A DNA stretch of 64,000 nucleotides, taken from Rhizobium sp. 32-5/1 (GTDB taxonomy: Bacteria; Pseudomonadota; Alphaproteobacteria; Rhizobiales; Rhizobiaceae). The stretch covers positions 930,001 to 994,000 of the forward strand of contig NZ_CP120639.1 in NCBI RefSeq assembly GCF_029537235.1, written 5' to 3'. The notes under the pieces were generated by a model. That model saw only the letters and a list, made by a program, of their open reading frames with translations, searched no databases and was not told the origin of the DNA. Shown in pieces: positions 48,259-57,158 of the stretch (position 1 is the first letter of the stretch; the number at the start of each line of letters is the position of its first letter). The translations under genes were made by a program, and so were the position numbers.

Positions 48259-48903
48259 ATGGCTAAAGTTTTCATCGTCGGCGGCGCCGGCAAAATCGCA
48301 ATCCGGCTTTCTAAAATCCTCGCTGAGCGGGGCCACGCGCCATCTGCTTTGCACCGCAAACCCGAACAGGCGGCAACCATCACAGCCCAAGGCGCCGCGC
48401 CGGTGCTGGGCGACCTGACCAAACTTACCGTCGATGAGCTTGCAGGCAAAATAGCCGGAAGCGACGTTGTTGTATTCTCCGCTGGTGCTGGTGGCGCTGG
48501 ATTGGAGGTAACAAACGCAATTGACGGGAAAGGCCTGGAACTTGCGGTCGACGCGGCACAGAAGGCCGGCGTAAAGCGATTTTTGCTTGTCTCGGTATTT
48601 CCTGATGCACTCCGCGATGATGAGCGCAACACGGGCTTCGAGAATTACATACGGGTCAAAAAGCAGTCGGACGTCTATCTCGCGGCTTCAGCGCTCGATT
48701 GGGTCATCGTTCGTCCGGGCACACTGACTGACGACACCGGAACTGGCCTTATCAGCGCAGGTGCCGCCATTCCCTACGGCGAAGTGACGAGGGACGACGT
48801 GGCCGCTTTCCTAGCCGAGCTCGTTGATCATCCTGCGACAAACAATGTGATCCTGGAATTGACGTCGGGCAGCACACCTATTCAAGCAGTGATGCTGAGG
48901 TAA
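48259..48903 (+). CDS. NAD(P)-binding atypical SDR (NmrA/YwnB-like)
   Basis: 214 residues from ATG at 48259 behind AAGGAAAGAG. The Rossmann motif is VFIVGGAGKIAIRLSKILAE (G-x-x-G-x-x-x), then ALHRKPEQAATITAQGAAPV, LGDLTKLTVDELAGKIAGSD, VVFSAGAGGAG, FLLVSVFPDAL and VIVRPGTLTDDTGTGL. Family members act as epimerase-like reductases or flavin reductase/redox sensors. Last gene of the run, converging with a LysR gene at 49006. Confidence 0.82.
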   Translation: MAKVFIVGGAGKIAIRLSKILAERGHAPSALHRKPEQAATITAQGAAPVLGDLTKLTVDELAGKIAGSDVVVFSAGAGGAGLEVTNAIDGKGLELAVDAAQKAGVKRFLLVSVFPDALRDDERNTGFENYIRVKKQSDVYLAASALDWVIVRPGTLTDDTGTGLISAGAAIPYGEVTRDDVAAFLAELVDHPATNNVILELTSGSTPIQAVMLR

Positions 48904-49005
48904 TAAATGCGTCTCGGCCTTCAATAGGGAGCATCCACTGCATCAATTCAGTCGTGGATAGATAGAAAACGCTGATGATGTCGTAGTGACTTTCGACAGT
49001 CAGCT

Positions 49006-49899
49006 TTACCCCGTCGTAAAGCCGAGGTTTTTCGCTTTTGCCGCGGCACGGGCCTCTTCCGCGAAAGCCTTGACGAGACGCTCGTTCAACGTCAGGCGCG
49101 GGAAAATAATGCCGACGGCCCGGAAAGGGCCTCCCTTTAGCGCTATCCTTCGCAGGGACAGCCCCTCCGGCCATGGCGGCAGCCAGTCCGGCACGACGGA
49201 GACCCCAAGGCCCCGGTTCACCAGCACCGCGATCGCTTCGAGTGAGTCGAGTTCGTATTTTTCCTGCAGGTTGAGCTTCAGCCCTTTGAGATACACCTCA
49301 CCCGGTCGCCCGCCCCAGTGCTTGCGATCGTAGCGGATGAACGGCGACCGCTTCAGGAGCGCGACAGGATCGTCCTCGGTCTCGTCGATACTGCAGAGGA
49401 CGACTAAAGGATCCTTGCGTAGTTCGTGCCAGGCAAATTCCTTGGGGATGGCGAAGGGAGGTTCGACAAGGATTGCTGCGTCCAGGTTGCCGTCGACCAT
49501 CTGCTGGAACAGGTCCGATGACTGCCCCGGTTGCACCTCGACCTGTATCCCCGGCCGTTTCTCCTTCATCAAGATCAGGATTTCCGGAAGCAGCCCCGTC
49601 GTCATCGAGTGGATGATGCCGACGCGCACCTTGCCGATTTCGTCGTTCCGGTTCGCAAGGCTTGGCATGCTTTCGGCCATTTCGACGATCCGCCTCGCTG
49701 TTTCGACGACGGCCATTCCCGCTTCGGTCGGGCGCATGGAGTGTCCGGCCCTCTTTACCAGCGGCGCTCCGACCTCATCTGCCAATGCCCGCAATCTTTG
49801 CACGACGGCAGAGGGCGTCAGATTTTCTTTCCGCGCGGCGGCAGCGATGGAGTTCCCGTCGATCACTAGGAGCAGGGTCTTCAGGAAGCGGGTCTCCAT
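49006..49899 (-). CDS. LysR-family transcriptional regulator
   Basis: 297 residues. The HTH is LLLVIDGNSIAAAARKENLT with PSAVVQRLRALADEVGAPLV; the inducer domain has VRVGIIHSMTTGLLPEILIL, VDGNLDAAILVEPP and LEAIAVLVNRGLGVSVVPDW. Divergent from the aminotransferase operon, with a 100-base gap. Presumed activator of that operon; the effector may be an amino or keto acid. Confidence 0.88.
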   Translation of the reverse strand: METRFLKTLLLVIDGNSIAAAARKENLTPSAVVQRLRALADEVGAPLVKRAGHSMRPTEAGMAVVETARRIVEMAESMPSLANRNDEIGKVRVGIIHSMTTGLLPEILILMKEKRPGIQVEVQPGQSSDLFQQMVDGNLDAAILVEPPFAIPKEFAWHELRKDPLVVLCSIDETEDDPVALLKRSPFIRYDRKHWGGRPGEVYLKGLKLNLQEKYELDSLEAIAVLVNRGLGVSVVPDWLPPWPEGLSLRRIALKGGPFRAVGIIFPRLTLNERLVKAFAEEARAAAKAKNLGFTTG

Positions 49900-49999
49900 T
49901 GTTAAGACTTTCTGCTTTTCGAGAACATGAAAGCGTATGTTTTCTTACGTTGGTCCACGTGTCAATCTCCCTCAAGGAATCCAACTAAGGGAACAATCG

Positions 50000-51219
50000 A
50001 TGACCGTCCAGTTTCAGCAGGAGAGCCTCTCCGGGCGTCTGAAAACCGTCAAGCCATCGCCGACGATCGCAATCACGCGGCTGGCGACCGAGCTTCGTCG
50101 CGGCGGTGCGGACATTATCGCGTTGTCCCAGGGCGAGCCCGATTTCGACACGCCGGATCACATCAAGGCGGCAGCGAAAAAGGCCATCGACGACGGCGCC
50201 ACCAAATATACCGACGTGGATGGTATACCGGAGCTGAAGCGCGCGATCGTTCAGAAATTCAGGAACGAGAACGGTCTCGACTACGAAACGACCAACATCT
50301 CGGTCGGAACCGGCGGCAAGCAGGTCATCTTCAATGCCTTTTCCGCCACGCTCGACGCGGGCGACGAAGTCATCATTCCGGCACCCTACTGGGTGTCCTA
50401 TCCCGACATAGTGCTTTTGACTGGCGGCGTGCCGGTCGCCGTCGCCTGCGGCGAGGAAAGCGGCTTCAAGCTGACAGCCTCGGCGCTCGAGGCGGCGATC
50501 ACGCCGCGCACCAAGTGGCTGGTCCTGAACTCGCCGAGCAACCCAACGGGTGCCGGCTACTCCGCCGCCGAACTCAAGGCCATCGCCGAGGTTCTTCTGC
50601 GCCATCCACGCGTTCTGGTGCTGACGGACGACATGTACGAGCACATCCGCTACGACGGGTGGGAATTCTCCACCATCGCCGCGGTCGAGCCGCGTCTTCA
50701 CGAGCGCGTTCTCACCTGCAACGGCGTCTCCAAGGCCTATGCGATGACCGGCTGGCGCATCGGCTATGCGGGCGGCCCCGCCGCCCTGATCCGGGCGATG
50801 GCCACCATCCAGTCGCAGAGCACGACCAACCCGAGTTCGATCTCGCAGGCCGCCGCCGTCGCGGCCCTGACCGGCCCCTCGACTTCCTCGCCGCGCGCAA
50901 TGCCATCTTCCAGGAGCGGCGCGATCTGTGCCTGGCCTCGTTCAATGCGACGCCCGGCCTCACCTGCCGGACGCCCAACGGCGCCTTCTACCTGTTTCCG
51001 TCCTGCGCGGGACTGATCGGCAAGACGACGCCCGATGGAAAGGTCATCGCGAGCGACGTGGACTTTGCCACCTACCTGCTGGAATCGGTCGGCGTCGCTG
51101 TCGTGCCGGGCTCAGCCTTCGGTCTCGGACCCTATTTCCGCATTTCGTTTGCGACCTCCACGGAGCGGCTTCGCGCGGCATGCACACGCATTGGCGACGC
51201 CTGCGCGTCGCTTCGGTAA
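50000..51219 (+). CDS. Pyridoxal-phosphate aspartate/aromatic aminotransferase, frameshifted
   Basis: About 406 residues of fold-type I class I/II aminotransferase. Start at 50000 with AAGGGA upstream. Motifs: ALSQGEPDFDTPDHIKAAAK, YTDVDGIPELKRAI, PAPYWVSYPDIVLLTGG, NSPSNPTGAGYSAAEL, TDDMYEHIRYDG and the PLP lysine in GVSKAYAMTGWRIGYAGGP. The C4 run at 50875-50878 is one base short; beyond it LDFLAARNAIFQERRDLCLA and GPYFRISFATS continue. Transfers amino groups between an amino acid and a 2-oxo acid. First gene of a three-gene operon. Confidence 0.9.
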
Positions 51220-51241
51220 CCTCAGCTAAGGATTGACGACG

Positions 51242-52027
51242 ATGGATTTGGGAATCTCTGGAAAATGCGCCCTGGTTCTGTGTGCCGGCGGCGGCCTCGG
51301 CGGCGCAATCGCGCAAACGCTGGCAGGCGAAGGTGCGAAGGTCGCCGTTGCCGATATCGACGTGGCTGCTGCGGAAAAGACCGTGGCTTCCATCGCATTG
51401 GCGGGCGGCGAGGCCTTTTCGATCAAATGGGACATCGGTGATCTCACTGTGCTTGAGGGCAATGTCGCGCAGATCGAGGCGCGGTACGGAAATATCGCCA
51501 TTCTCGTCAACAATACGGGCGGCCCTCCGCCGACACCGGTGTCCGGCCAGAGCCCGGAACAGTGGTCCCAATTCTTCCAGTCGATGGTCCTGTCGGTCAT
51601 CGCGCTCACCGACCGGGTTCTTCCCGGCATGAAGAGCGCCGGCTGGGGCCGCGTCATTACCTCGACGTCGTCCGGTATCGTGGCGCCGATACCCAATCTC
51701 GGCCTGTCGAACGCGCTTCGCTCCACCCTCGTCGGCTGGTCGAAGACGCTCGCGAAAGAGATAGGCGGCTCCGGCATCACCGCTAACATCGTCCTGCCCG
51801 GACGCATCGCCACGGCGCGCATCACCTTCCTCGATGAGCAGAAGGCCAAGCGCGAAGGTCGCTCGGTCGAGGAAGTCGCCACCGAAAGCACCGCCTCCAT
51901 CCCCGTCGGCCGCTACGGAAAACCGCAGGAATACGGCGACGTGGTCGCGTTTCTCGCCAGCGAGCGGGCCTCGTTCCTTACCGGAAGCGTGATCCGCGTC
52001 GACGGCGGCATGATTGCAAGCATCTGA
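51242..52027 (+). CDS. SDR oxidoreductase with replaced catalytic Tyr and Lys
   Basis: 261 residues. ATG at 51242 suits the AAGGA at 51228; a TTG nearer to it is too close. The cofactor loop CAGGGLGGAIAQTLAGEGAK and NNTGGPPPTPVSG (N-x-x-G variant), STSSG and the C-terminal YGDVVAFLASERASFLTGSV are SDR. At the active site the usual Y-x-x-x-K aligns with Ser156-Asn-Ala-Leu-Arg160, so both residues are changed. This subfamily may have altered chemistry or be non-catalytic. Between an aminotransferase and an RraA-like protein. Confidence 0.82.
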   Translation: MDLGISGKCALVLCAGGGLGGAIAQTLAGEGAKVAVADIDVAAAEKTVASIALAGGEAFSIKWDIGDLTVLEGNVAQIEARYGNIAILVNNTGGPPPTPVSGQSPEQWSQFFQSMVLSVIALTDRVLPGMKSAGWGRVITSTSSGIVAPIPNLGLSNALRSTLVGWSKTLAKEIGGSGITANIVLPGRIATARITFLDEQKAKREGRSVEEVATESTASIPVGRYGKPQEYGDVVAFLASERASFLTGSVIRVDGGMIASI

Positions 52028-52054
52028 TAAACATTAGAGATCAAAGGAAAACCA

Positions 52055-52765
52055 ATGGCTACCGATGCAGACATCAAAAACATCCTGGCAGGCGTCACGA
52101 CCGCGACGCTGACGACGATCCTGTTGAAGAAGGGTCTGCGCAATGTCTGGATGCGCGGCGCACTGCCGATCAAGCCGGGGCAGGGCCGCATCATCGGCCG
52201 CGCCTTCACGCTGCGGTTCGTTCCCGCCCGCGAGGATCTGGCCACGCCGGAATCCTGGTCGTCGCCGAAATCCACCCGTGCCGCGATCGAGGCGATGCCG
52301 GATGGCTGCATCGCGGTCGTCGACGCAATGGGCATCACCGATGCCGGCATCTTCGGCGATATCTTGTGCGCCCGCATGGCGAAGCGCAATGTCGCGGCGC
52401 TCGTCACCGACGGTGTCATCCGCGATCTCGACGGCGTTCTGGGCACGGGCCTGCCCGTCTGGTGCGCCGGCGTCGCGGCCCCGCCGTCCGTCGCCGGCCT
52501 CACCTTTGTTGACTGGGACCAGCCGGTCGGCTGCGGCGGCGTCGCCATCTTCCCGAACGATCTCATCGTGGTCGACAATGACGGCGGCGTCGTGATCCCG
52601 GCGGCCCTCATCGACGACATCCTCGAACTTGCGCCCGAACAGGAACGCCTCGAGGGCTGGATCATGCAGGAGGTCAATAAGGGCGCAGCGTTGCCGGGTC
52701 TTTATCCCGCCAACGCCGAGAACAAGGCGCGCTATGAAGAATGGAAGAAACGGTCGGGCCACTGA
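52055..52765 (+). CDS. RraA-family aldolase/decarboxylase-like protein
   Basis: 236 residues of the RraA/HMG aldolase fold. Visible motifs: VTTATLTTILLKKGLRNVWM, GRAFTLRFVPAREDL, VVDAMGITDAGIFGDILCAR, LVTDGVIRDLDGVLGTGLPV (the R-D metal/substrate site) and FPNDLIVVDNDGGVVIPAAL. Class II pyruvate aldolases of this type split 4-hydroxy-4-methyl- or 4-carboxy-4-hydroxy-2-oxo acids or decarboxylate oxaloacetate. With an aminotransferase it may finish the breakdown of a branched amino or hydroxy acid. A perfect hairpin follows. Confidence 0.88.
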   Translation: MATDADIKNILAGVTTATLTTILLKKGLRNVWMRGALPIKPGQGRIIGRAFTLRFVPAREDLATPESWSSPKSTRAAIEAMPDGCIAVVDAMGITDAGIFGDILCARMAKRNVAALVTDGVIRDLDGVLGTGLPVWCAGVAAPPSVAGLTFVDWDQPVGCGGVAIFPNDLIVVDNDGGVVIPAALIDDILELAPEQERLEGWIMQEVNKGAALPGLYPANAENKARYEEWKKRSGH

Positions 52766-52822
52766 TCGCACTATCCACGAGCGCGCTATCGTGTGCTGCG
52801 GGAAAATCTGACGGATATTTGT

Positions 52823-52859
52823 ATCACACGCCGCGCCCTCCATCGGCGCGGCGTGTGAT
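52823..52859 (+). terminator. Rho-independent-like terminator after the RraA gene
   Basis: ATCACACGCCGCGCC pairs perfectly with GGCGCGGCGTGTGAT: a 15-base GC-rich stem with a 7-base loop, followed by TGTTCTTG. It stands 58 bases after the stop. Confidence 0.75.
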
Positions 52860-53192
52860 TGTTCTTGAAAGGGGCCGCTCTCCGGCCGCCTTGGGCGTAA
52901 CCCGGTCATTTTCTGAATCTGGAAGTTCCATAAATAGGCGTTATCCCACGAAGTATGTCTTTTCAGACACTTAAGCTATCTGACCAACCTGTCGCCGGTT
53001 CGATTCCTATCAAGGCGTGTGCGATAACGCCGTCTCCTTTGTGATCTTGATGAACAGCGTGTGCTGCGCCGGATCGGGCTCACAAGACGGTGGTTGTTTG
53101 ACGAGCTCGACGAACTACCCCGGCAGTTTCACGATTGCCCGCAACGGGAAGGTTTGGTCCTGCCGCAAAATCCCGCATCTTTTTGGAAAACC

Positions 53193-53209
53193 AGTTAAGT
53201 TTACAATGC
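53193..53209. repeat. Solo IS6-type terminal repeat remnant
   Basis: AGTTAAGTTTACAATGCC matches the right end of the IS6-type element at 19648-19664 (AGTTAAGTTTACGATGTC) at 16 of 18 bases. No transposase lies nearby, so it is a leftover end. Confidence 0.4.
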
Positions 53210-53270
53210 CTCATGGCGGTCTATTGTTAAGTCAGTAGTGACGTCGCTTCAACATCTGGTATAGGCCAAA

Positions 53271-53558
53271 ATGATAAGATCAGAACTCGTTCATAGTATC
53301 GCCTCACGCAACCCTCACCTTTACCGCAGTGACGTCGAACGGATCGTTGACACCATTTTCGAGGAAATTACAGAAACGTTGGAGCAAGGCGGAAGGGTTG
53401 AGCTGCGCGGTTTCGGGATTTTCTCCATCAGACATCGGCCATCCAGATCGGGGCGAAACCCGATGAATGGCCACGCAGTCTTTGTAGAGGAAAAGTGGGT
53501 GCCCTTTTTCAAGGCCGGAAAAGACATGCAGGAACGTTTGGATTCTGAACAACGGTAG
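53271..53558 (+). CDS. ihfB: Integration host factor beta-like protein
   Basis: 95 residues of the HU/IHF family, closest to IHF-beta. It has MIRSELVHSIASRNPHLYRS, VDTIFEEITETLEQGGRVEL, then RGFGIFSIRHRPSRSGRNP (the DNA-bending arm) and FVEEKWVPFFKAGKDMQERL. Chromosomal copies usually sit after rpsA; this lone copy has no such neighbour, so it is probably an accessory paralogue that shapes DNA on the same replicon. Dimer partner (IHF-alpha) would come from the chromosome. Confidence 0.9.
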   Translation: MIRSELVHSIASRNPHLYRSDVERIVDTIFEEITETLEQGGRVELRGFGIFSIRHRPSRSGRNPMNGHAVFVEEKWVPFFKAGKDMQERLDSEQR

Positions 53559-54014
53559 ATCGGGTCGCGAGTTGGCTACGAACTCACAAACAGTTTTGCT
53601 GACTTCGATGACGTGTGATGCGCTAGTCATGACGCATTGCCTCCGCAGCCGGCAGAGTTGCGCTACGCTTTTAATTCACTTTTTTGCGCGGACCCCGCGA
53701 TTTTTCGCATGCGCGAGAAAAATTGTGCAGATCACATCGCACAGTGGATTACGTCGAATTGAAAAAGAGGGTCGAATTGAGCTGATATTCAACAGCATAG
53801 GACTTAGTCTGGAGCAGAATAAGAACCGAGAATAGCTGGCAAGCGATTCGAATGTTTAAATGAAATGAAAGCTTTTCGTTTAACATTGGATGTGACTGAA
53901 AGTACGAAATTGGTGCGAAGATGTATTTCCACCATCCCGGCTCATAAGCAGAATGATTTTGCCAAACGGGTTGTGTTTGCGCCGCCGGGCCTCGGTCCGG
54001 CGATGGGAGGATCT
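53559..54014. other. 456-base leader of the chemoreceptor gene
   Basis: No credible gene. AT-rich around 53820-53880, fitting a promoter, and containing an imperfect dyad at 53700-53723. Upstream in-frame codons before 54015 are of unlikely composition. Confidence 0.45.
53700..53723. promoter_or_regulatory. Imperfect dyad in chemoreceptor leader
   Basis: ATTTTTCGC-ATGC-GCGAGAAAAAT: 9- and 11-base arms with a two-base bulge around ATGC. A possible operator. Evidence is the symmetry only. Confidence 0.3.
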
Positions 54015-55964
54015 ATGGCTCGCCCGAAAATCAAAACTGCACTGGTGGGAATGCTGATCGCGGTCAGCATTATATTCGGTGGCTTTGCGTTCTATTCCAT
54101 AAATCGCCTGGAAGTCGTCAACAGATACGTCAGCGATCTGGCAACCGACTGGATGCCAAATCTCGCCTTGGCCAAGAATATGGCCGCCGACTTGACCACT
54201 CTGCGCGTTGTGTACCGTGACCACCTTCTTTCCGTGGATGACGCCGGGAGGGAACGCGCGGAGATCCGAATAAAGCAGACCGGCGAGGCTTTTCTTGCGC
54301 ACTTGGTTGCCTACGAAAACAGTGGCATCAATCAGGGCCAGGTCAATGTCACCACTCAAATCAGGGCGGAGCTGGAGAGCTACAACACTGTCGGCGAGCG
54401 CGTCCTCACCGCCTCCCGCACGGGCAAGACCGATGAAGCCAAGCAAATACTTTGGTTGGAACTGGCGCCTCTGGGCGACAAGATCGTCAAGCAGGTGAGC
54501 ACTCTTGTCGAGACAGCCGAAGCCGGGGCAATGGAGACCTACTCGAGCAGCCAAGTCATCCACGACACAGCTCTGGTCATGACGTTGATCGCCATCGGCT
54601 TGTGTGCCGTGGCGATTGGCGGTTCGATCTGGTTTGCCGTGGCGGGCATTGCCAGGCCGATCCAGACCATCACCGCCTCCATGAAGACGCTGGCTGCAGG
54701 TGATTCAAAATCTGCGATCCCCTATAATGGACGCTCTGATGAGATCGGTGAAATGGCCGCCGCTGTCGAAGTATTTCGCGCGAATGCTGTCGCCAATCTG
54801 CGCCTTGAGCAGGAAGCCCATACGCAGCGAAACCAGGCTGAACAAGAACAGCGCAAGGTCGCCGAGATCGAGCGGATAAAGGCCGAGGCAATGGCTCAGG
54901 CAACATCGGGTCTGGCCGCGGGTTTGAAGCATCTCGCCAGCGGAGACCTTACCTTCCAACTCTCTGAGCCCTTCGCTTCCGATTTCGAGAGCCTTCGATC
55001 GGACTTCAACGCGGCGGTTGGACAGCTTGCCGAAACGCTGGGCTCTGTCGCTCAATCAACAGGATCCATTGACAGCGGCACAAGAGAAATCAGCCAGAGT
55101 GCAGAAGACCTGTCAAAGCGGACCGAGCAGCAGGCCGCGGCGCTGGAGGAAACTGCCGCAGCATTGGATCAGATCACTGTAAACGTCAGCAACTCCTCTA
55201 AACGCGCAGAGGAGGCGCGCATCGTTGCCGTCGAAGCCAATAAGAGTGCAGAGGGGTCTGGTAGGGTGGTTGCCGACGCTGTCAACGCCATGCAGAAGAT
55301 CGAGCAGTCCTCAAACCAAATCGCCAGTATTATCGGCGTCATCGACGAGATTGCTTTCCAAACCAATCTGCTAGCCTTGAACGCAGGGGTCGAAGCGGCC
55401 CGTGCGGGAGATGCCGGAAAGGGCTTTGCTGTTGTGGCGCAGGAAGTGCGTGAACTGGCGCAGCGCTCGGCGAAAGCCGCAAAGGAAATCAAGGATCTCA
55501 TCCGCAATTCCAGTGTGGAGGTTCAGAGTGGCGTCAAGCTTGTCAGCGAAACCGGTCAAGCGCTGAAGACGATTGAGGGTTATATCATCACGGTAAACCA
55601 GCATATGGATTCCATCGCCACGTCGGCGCGTGAACAGTCTATTGGCCTTGCTGAGGTGAATACGGCCGTCAACCAGATGGACCAGGTGACGCAGCAGAAC
55701 GCCGCGATGGTTGAAGAAACCAACGCAGCCAGTGCCACGCTTGCCAATGAGGCCGGTCGACTGCGTGAACTGATCAGCCAGTTCCAACTCGGGGGACAAC
55801 GCACGCCGCAAACGATGACCGCCAGAAAACCGGCAGGCCTGACGATCGCAAGCAATCAGTATAAGCCGGTCGTCGCGCCGGTGCGGCGGATGGCCAATTC
55901 GGTTGCCAAAGCGTTTGGCGGTGGTCAGGCGGCACGTGCGACCGACAACTGGGAGGAGTTCTGA
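54015..55964 (+). CDS. Methyl-accepting chemotaxis protein
   Basis: 649 residues from ATG at 54015, where GGAGG lies 5 bases upstream. TM1 is VGMLIAVSIIFGGFAFYSI. A periplasmic four-helix-bundle domain (about 33-190) includes DWMPNLALAKNMAADLTTLR. TM2 is ALVMTLIAIGLCAVAIGGSI; a HAMP (ARPIQTITASMKTLAAGD) and a second HAMP-like segment follow, then the signalling hairpin with EIAFQTNLLALNAGVEAARA and GKGFAVVAQEVRELAQRSA. The end is NWEEF, a CheR/CheB-binding pentapeptide, so it can be adapted. Overlaps cheW by one base. Confidence 0.92.
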   Translation: MARPKIKTALVGMLIAVSIIFGGFAFYSINRLEVVNRYVSDLATDWMPNLALAKNMAADLTTLRVVYRDHLLSVDDAGRERAEIRIKQTGEAFLAHLVAYENSGINQGQVNVTTQIRAELESYNTVGERVLTASRTGKTDEAKQILWLELAPLGDKIVKQVSTLVETAEAGAMETYSSSQVIHDTALVMTLIAIGLCAVAIGGSIWFAVAGIARPIQTITASMKTLAAGDSKSAIPYNGRSDEIGEMAAAVEVFRANAVANLRLEQEAHTQRNQAEQEQRKVAEIERIKAEAMAQATSGLAAGLKHLASGDLTFQLSEPFASDFESLRSDFNAAVGQLAETLGSVAQSTGSIDSGTREISQSAEDLSKRTEQQAAALEETAAALDQITVNVSNSSKRAEEARIVAVEANKSAEGSGRVVADAVNAMQKIEQSSNQIASIIGVIDEIAFQTNLLALNAGVEAARAGDAGKGFAVVAQEVRELAQRSAKAAKEIKDLIRNSSVEVQSGVKLVSETGQALKTIEGYIITVNQHMDSIATSAREQSIGLAEVNTAVNQMDQVTQQNAAMVEETNAASATLANEAGRLRELISQFQLGGQRTPQTMTARKPAGLTIASNQYKPVVAPVRRMANSVAKAFGGGQAARATDNWEEF

Positions 55965-56446
55965 TGCACCCTGCTGCGGCTGCGGCAACAACAGGTGATC
56001 AGATGCTTGAAATCATCGCTTTCAAACTCAATCATCAGCAGTTCTGTCTCAGGACTGAAACCATCCGCGAAATTCGCGGGTGGACCCCTGCAACACCCAT
56101 CCCCCATGCGCCAGTTTATGTCGTTGGAATGATGAACCTCCGTGGCCTCGTCATTCCTATTGTCGATCTTGCCCGTAAACTCGGCATGCCCGATGCCGTA
56201 ACACAAGAGCGAAGTGCAATCGTTGTCGCCGAAGTCCATGGAATGAACTTGGGTCTTCTCGTGGATGAGGTGTCAGATATTCTGTCAGTTCGCTCCCAAT
56301 CGGTGCAGCCCGTACCGAATATCCATATTGCCAGTGGTGTTTGCTATTCAGCGGGGATCATTGTCCAGGAAAGCGGCATGATCTGCTTGCTCGACTTGGA
56401 ACAGACATTTAGAGACGACGATTCTGGCTCGCTCCTAGCTGCATGA
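55964..56446 (+). CDS. cheW: Chemotaxis adaptor CheW
   Basis: 160 residues. The two SH3-like subdomains include IIAFKLNHQQFCLRTETIRE, GMMNLRGLVIPIVDLARKLG (the conserved N-x-R-G-x-x-x-P-[IV]-x-[DN]-L), GLLVDEVSDILSVRSQSVQP and ICLLDLEQTF. Its ATG overlaps the receptor stop as TGATG, coupling translation so receptor and adaptor are made together. Links receptors to CheA, which is not in the window. Confidence 0.92.
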   Translation: MHPAAAAATTGDQMLEIIAFKLNHQQFCLRTETIREIRGWTPATPIPHAPVYVVGMMNLRGLVIPIVDLARKLGMPDAVTQERSAIVVAEVHGMNLGLLVDEVSDILSVRSQSVQPVPNIHIASGVCYSAGIIVQESGMICLLDLEQTFRDDDSGSLLAA

Positions 56447-56496
56447 CTAACGGTGCATAGGCCTGAAGTGTTTGCGCTGCCGGCTCCAATCTCTTC

Positions 56497-56649
56497 AGGG
56501 CGCGCCAGTCACACAATTTGCTGCAAAGCGATACTCCGCAACTCGTTCTTCGTCAGCGCTGGCGACCCGTCATGGCTCTCGCGGAAGCCAGCTGGATCTA
56601 CGCTCCGCGCGCGGCTTGGTTGAAAGATCATGCCCCTGCTTACGCTGCA
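56497..56649. repeat. Dispersed repeat, copy B
   Basis: Roughly 80 percent identical to 42025-42186. The short frame M-A-L-A-E-A-S-W-I-Y-A-P-R-A-A-W-L-K-D-H-A-P lies within it. It follows cheW by about 50 bases. Confidence 0.65.
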
Positions 56650-56707
56650 CATGAAATCAAAAGCCATATTGTAAAAAGAATTATTTTTAGGGCAGAGCAG
56701 ATCAACA

Positions 56708-57078
56708 TCAGGAGGAAACGTCGACCGGCCAGAAGTCTATGTCGTCTTGCGCATACGCTTCCGGCGTGTGACCCTGCTCGGCGGTTTTCGAATATTCACG
56801 AGCGATCCGTTCTGCGTAGAAGAGAACAGGCATGCCGTCCTCCCACAGCGTTCGAACCTGACATGTTCTACCCCAAGCGCTGCCGATAACGCTCAGAATC
56901 TCATCTTGTTGCCTTTGTTGCAAGAATTTTGCTGACCAGACATGTCCGACGTGCTGAGGCCGACCAAAGGTTCATAATCGGCAGGCGTTAAGCGCATCCA
57001 AGCAAGTTGCGTTTCCATGACGGGCCGGTTTTGCGCGTTAGCGTCTAGAAATGCGTCACACAACGCAGAATCGCTCAT
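56708..57078 (-). CDS. Hypothetical protein, frameshifted
   Basis: About 123 residues. ATG at 57078 opens MSDSALCDAFLDANAQNRPV and METQLAWMRLTPADYEPLVG. Near 56905 one base is missing and the frame continues DEILSVIGSAWGRTCQVRTL, WEDGMPVLFYAERIAREYSK and ends DDIDFWPVDVSS. I do not recognise it. Coding character is good on both sides of the break. Confidence 0.45.
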
Positions 57079-57158
57079 TGGGGCCTTGTCTCACAAGGGG
57101 CTGGACTGAAACACTGGCATCGCATATTTCGGAGCCTTCTCTCGACGGCGAACTGTCG

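Larger units (their letters stand above)
52766..53270. other. 505 bases without a gene
   Basis: Contains the terminator hairpin at 52823-52859 and an IS6-type end at about 53193-53209. No credible frame; 52990-53190 has unusual mixed composition and may be a decayed gene. Confidence 0.45.

Noticed and set aside
49927..51219. Single long frame read as one 430-residue protein
   Set aside because: Its first 300 residues are out of phase with the aminotransferase; only the C-terminal part is real, so I annotated the gene from 50000 across the shift.
53572..53835. 87-codon plus-strand frame after ihfB
   Set aside because: No start signal, odd composition and no recognised motif; it overlaps the presumed receptor leader.
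53865..54014. 50-residue N-terminal extension of the chemoreceptor
   Set aside because: Unlikely composition, and a good ribosome site with a typical MARPKIKTALVG start lies at 54015.
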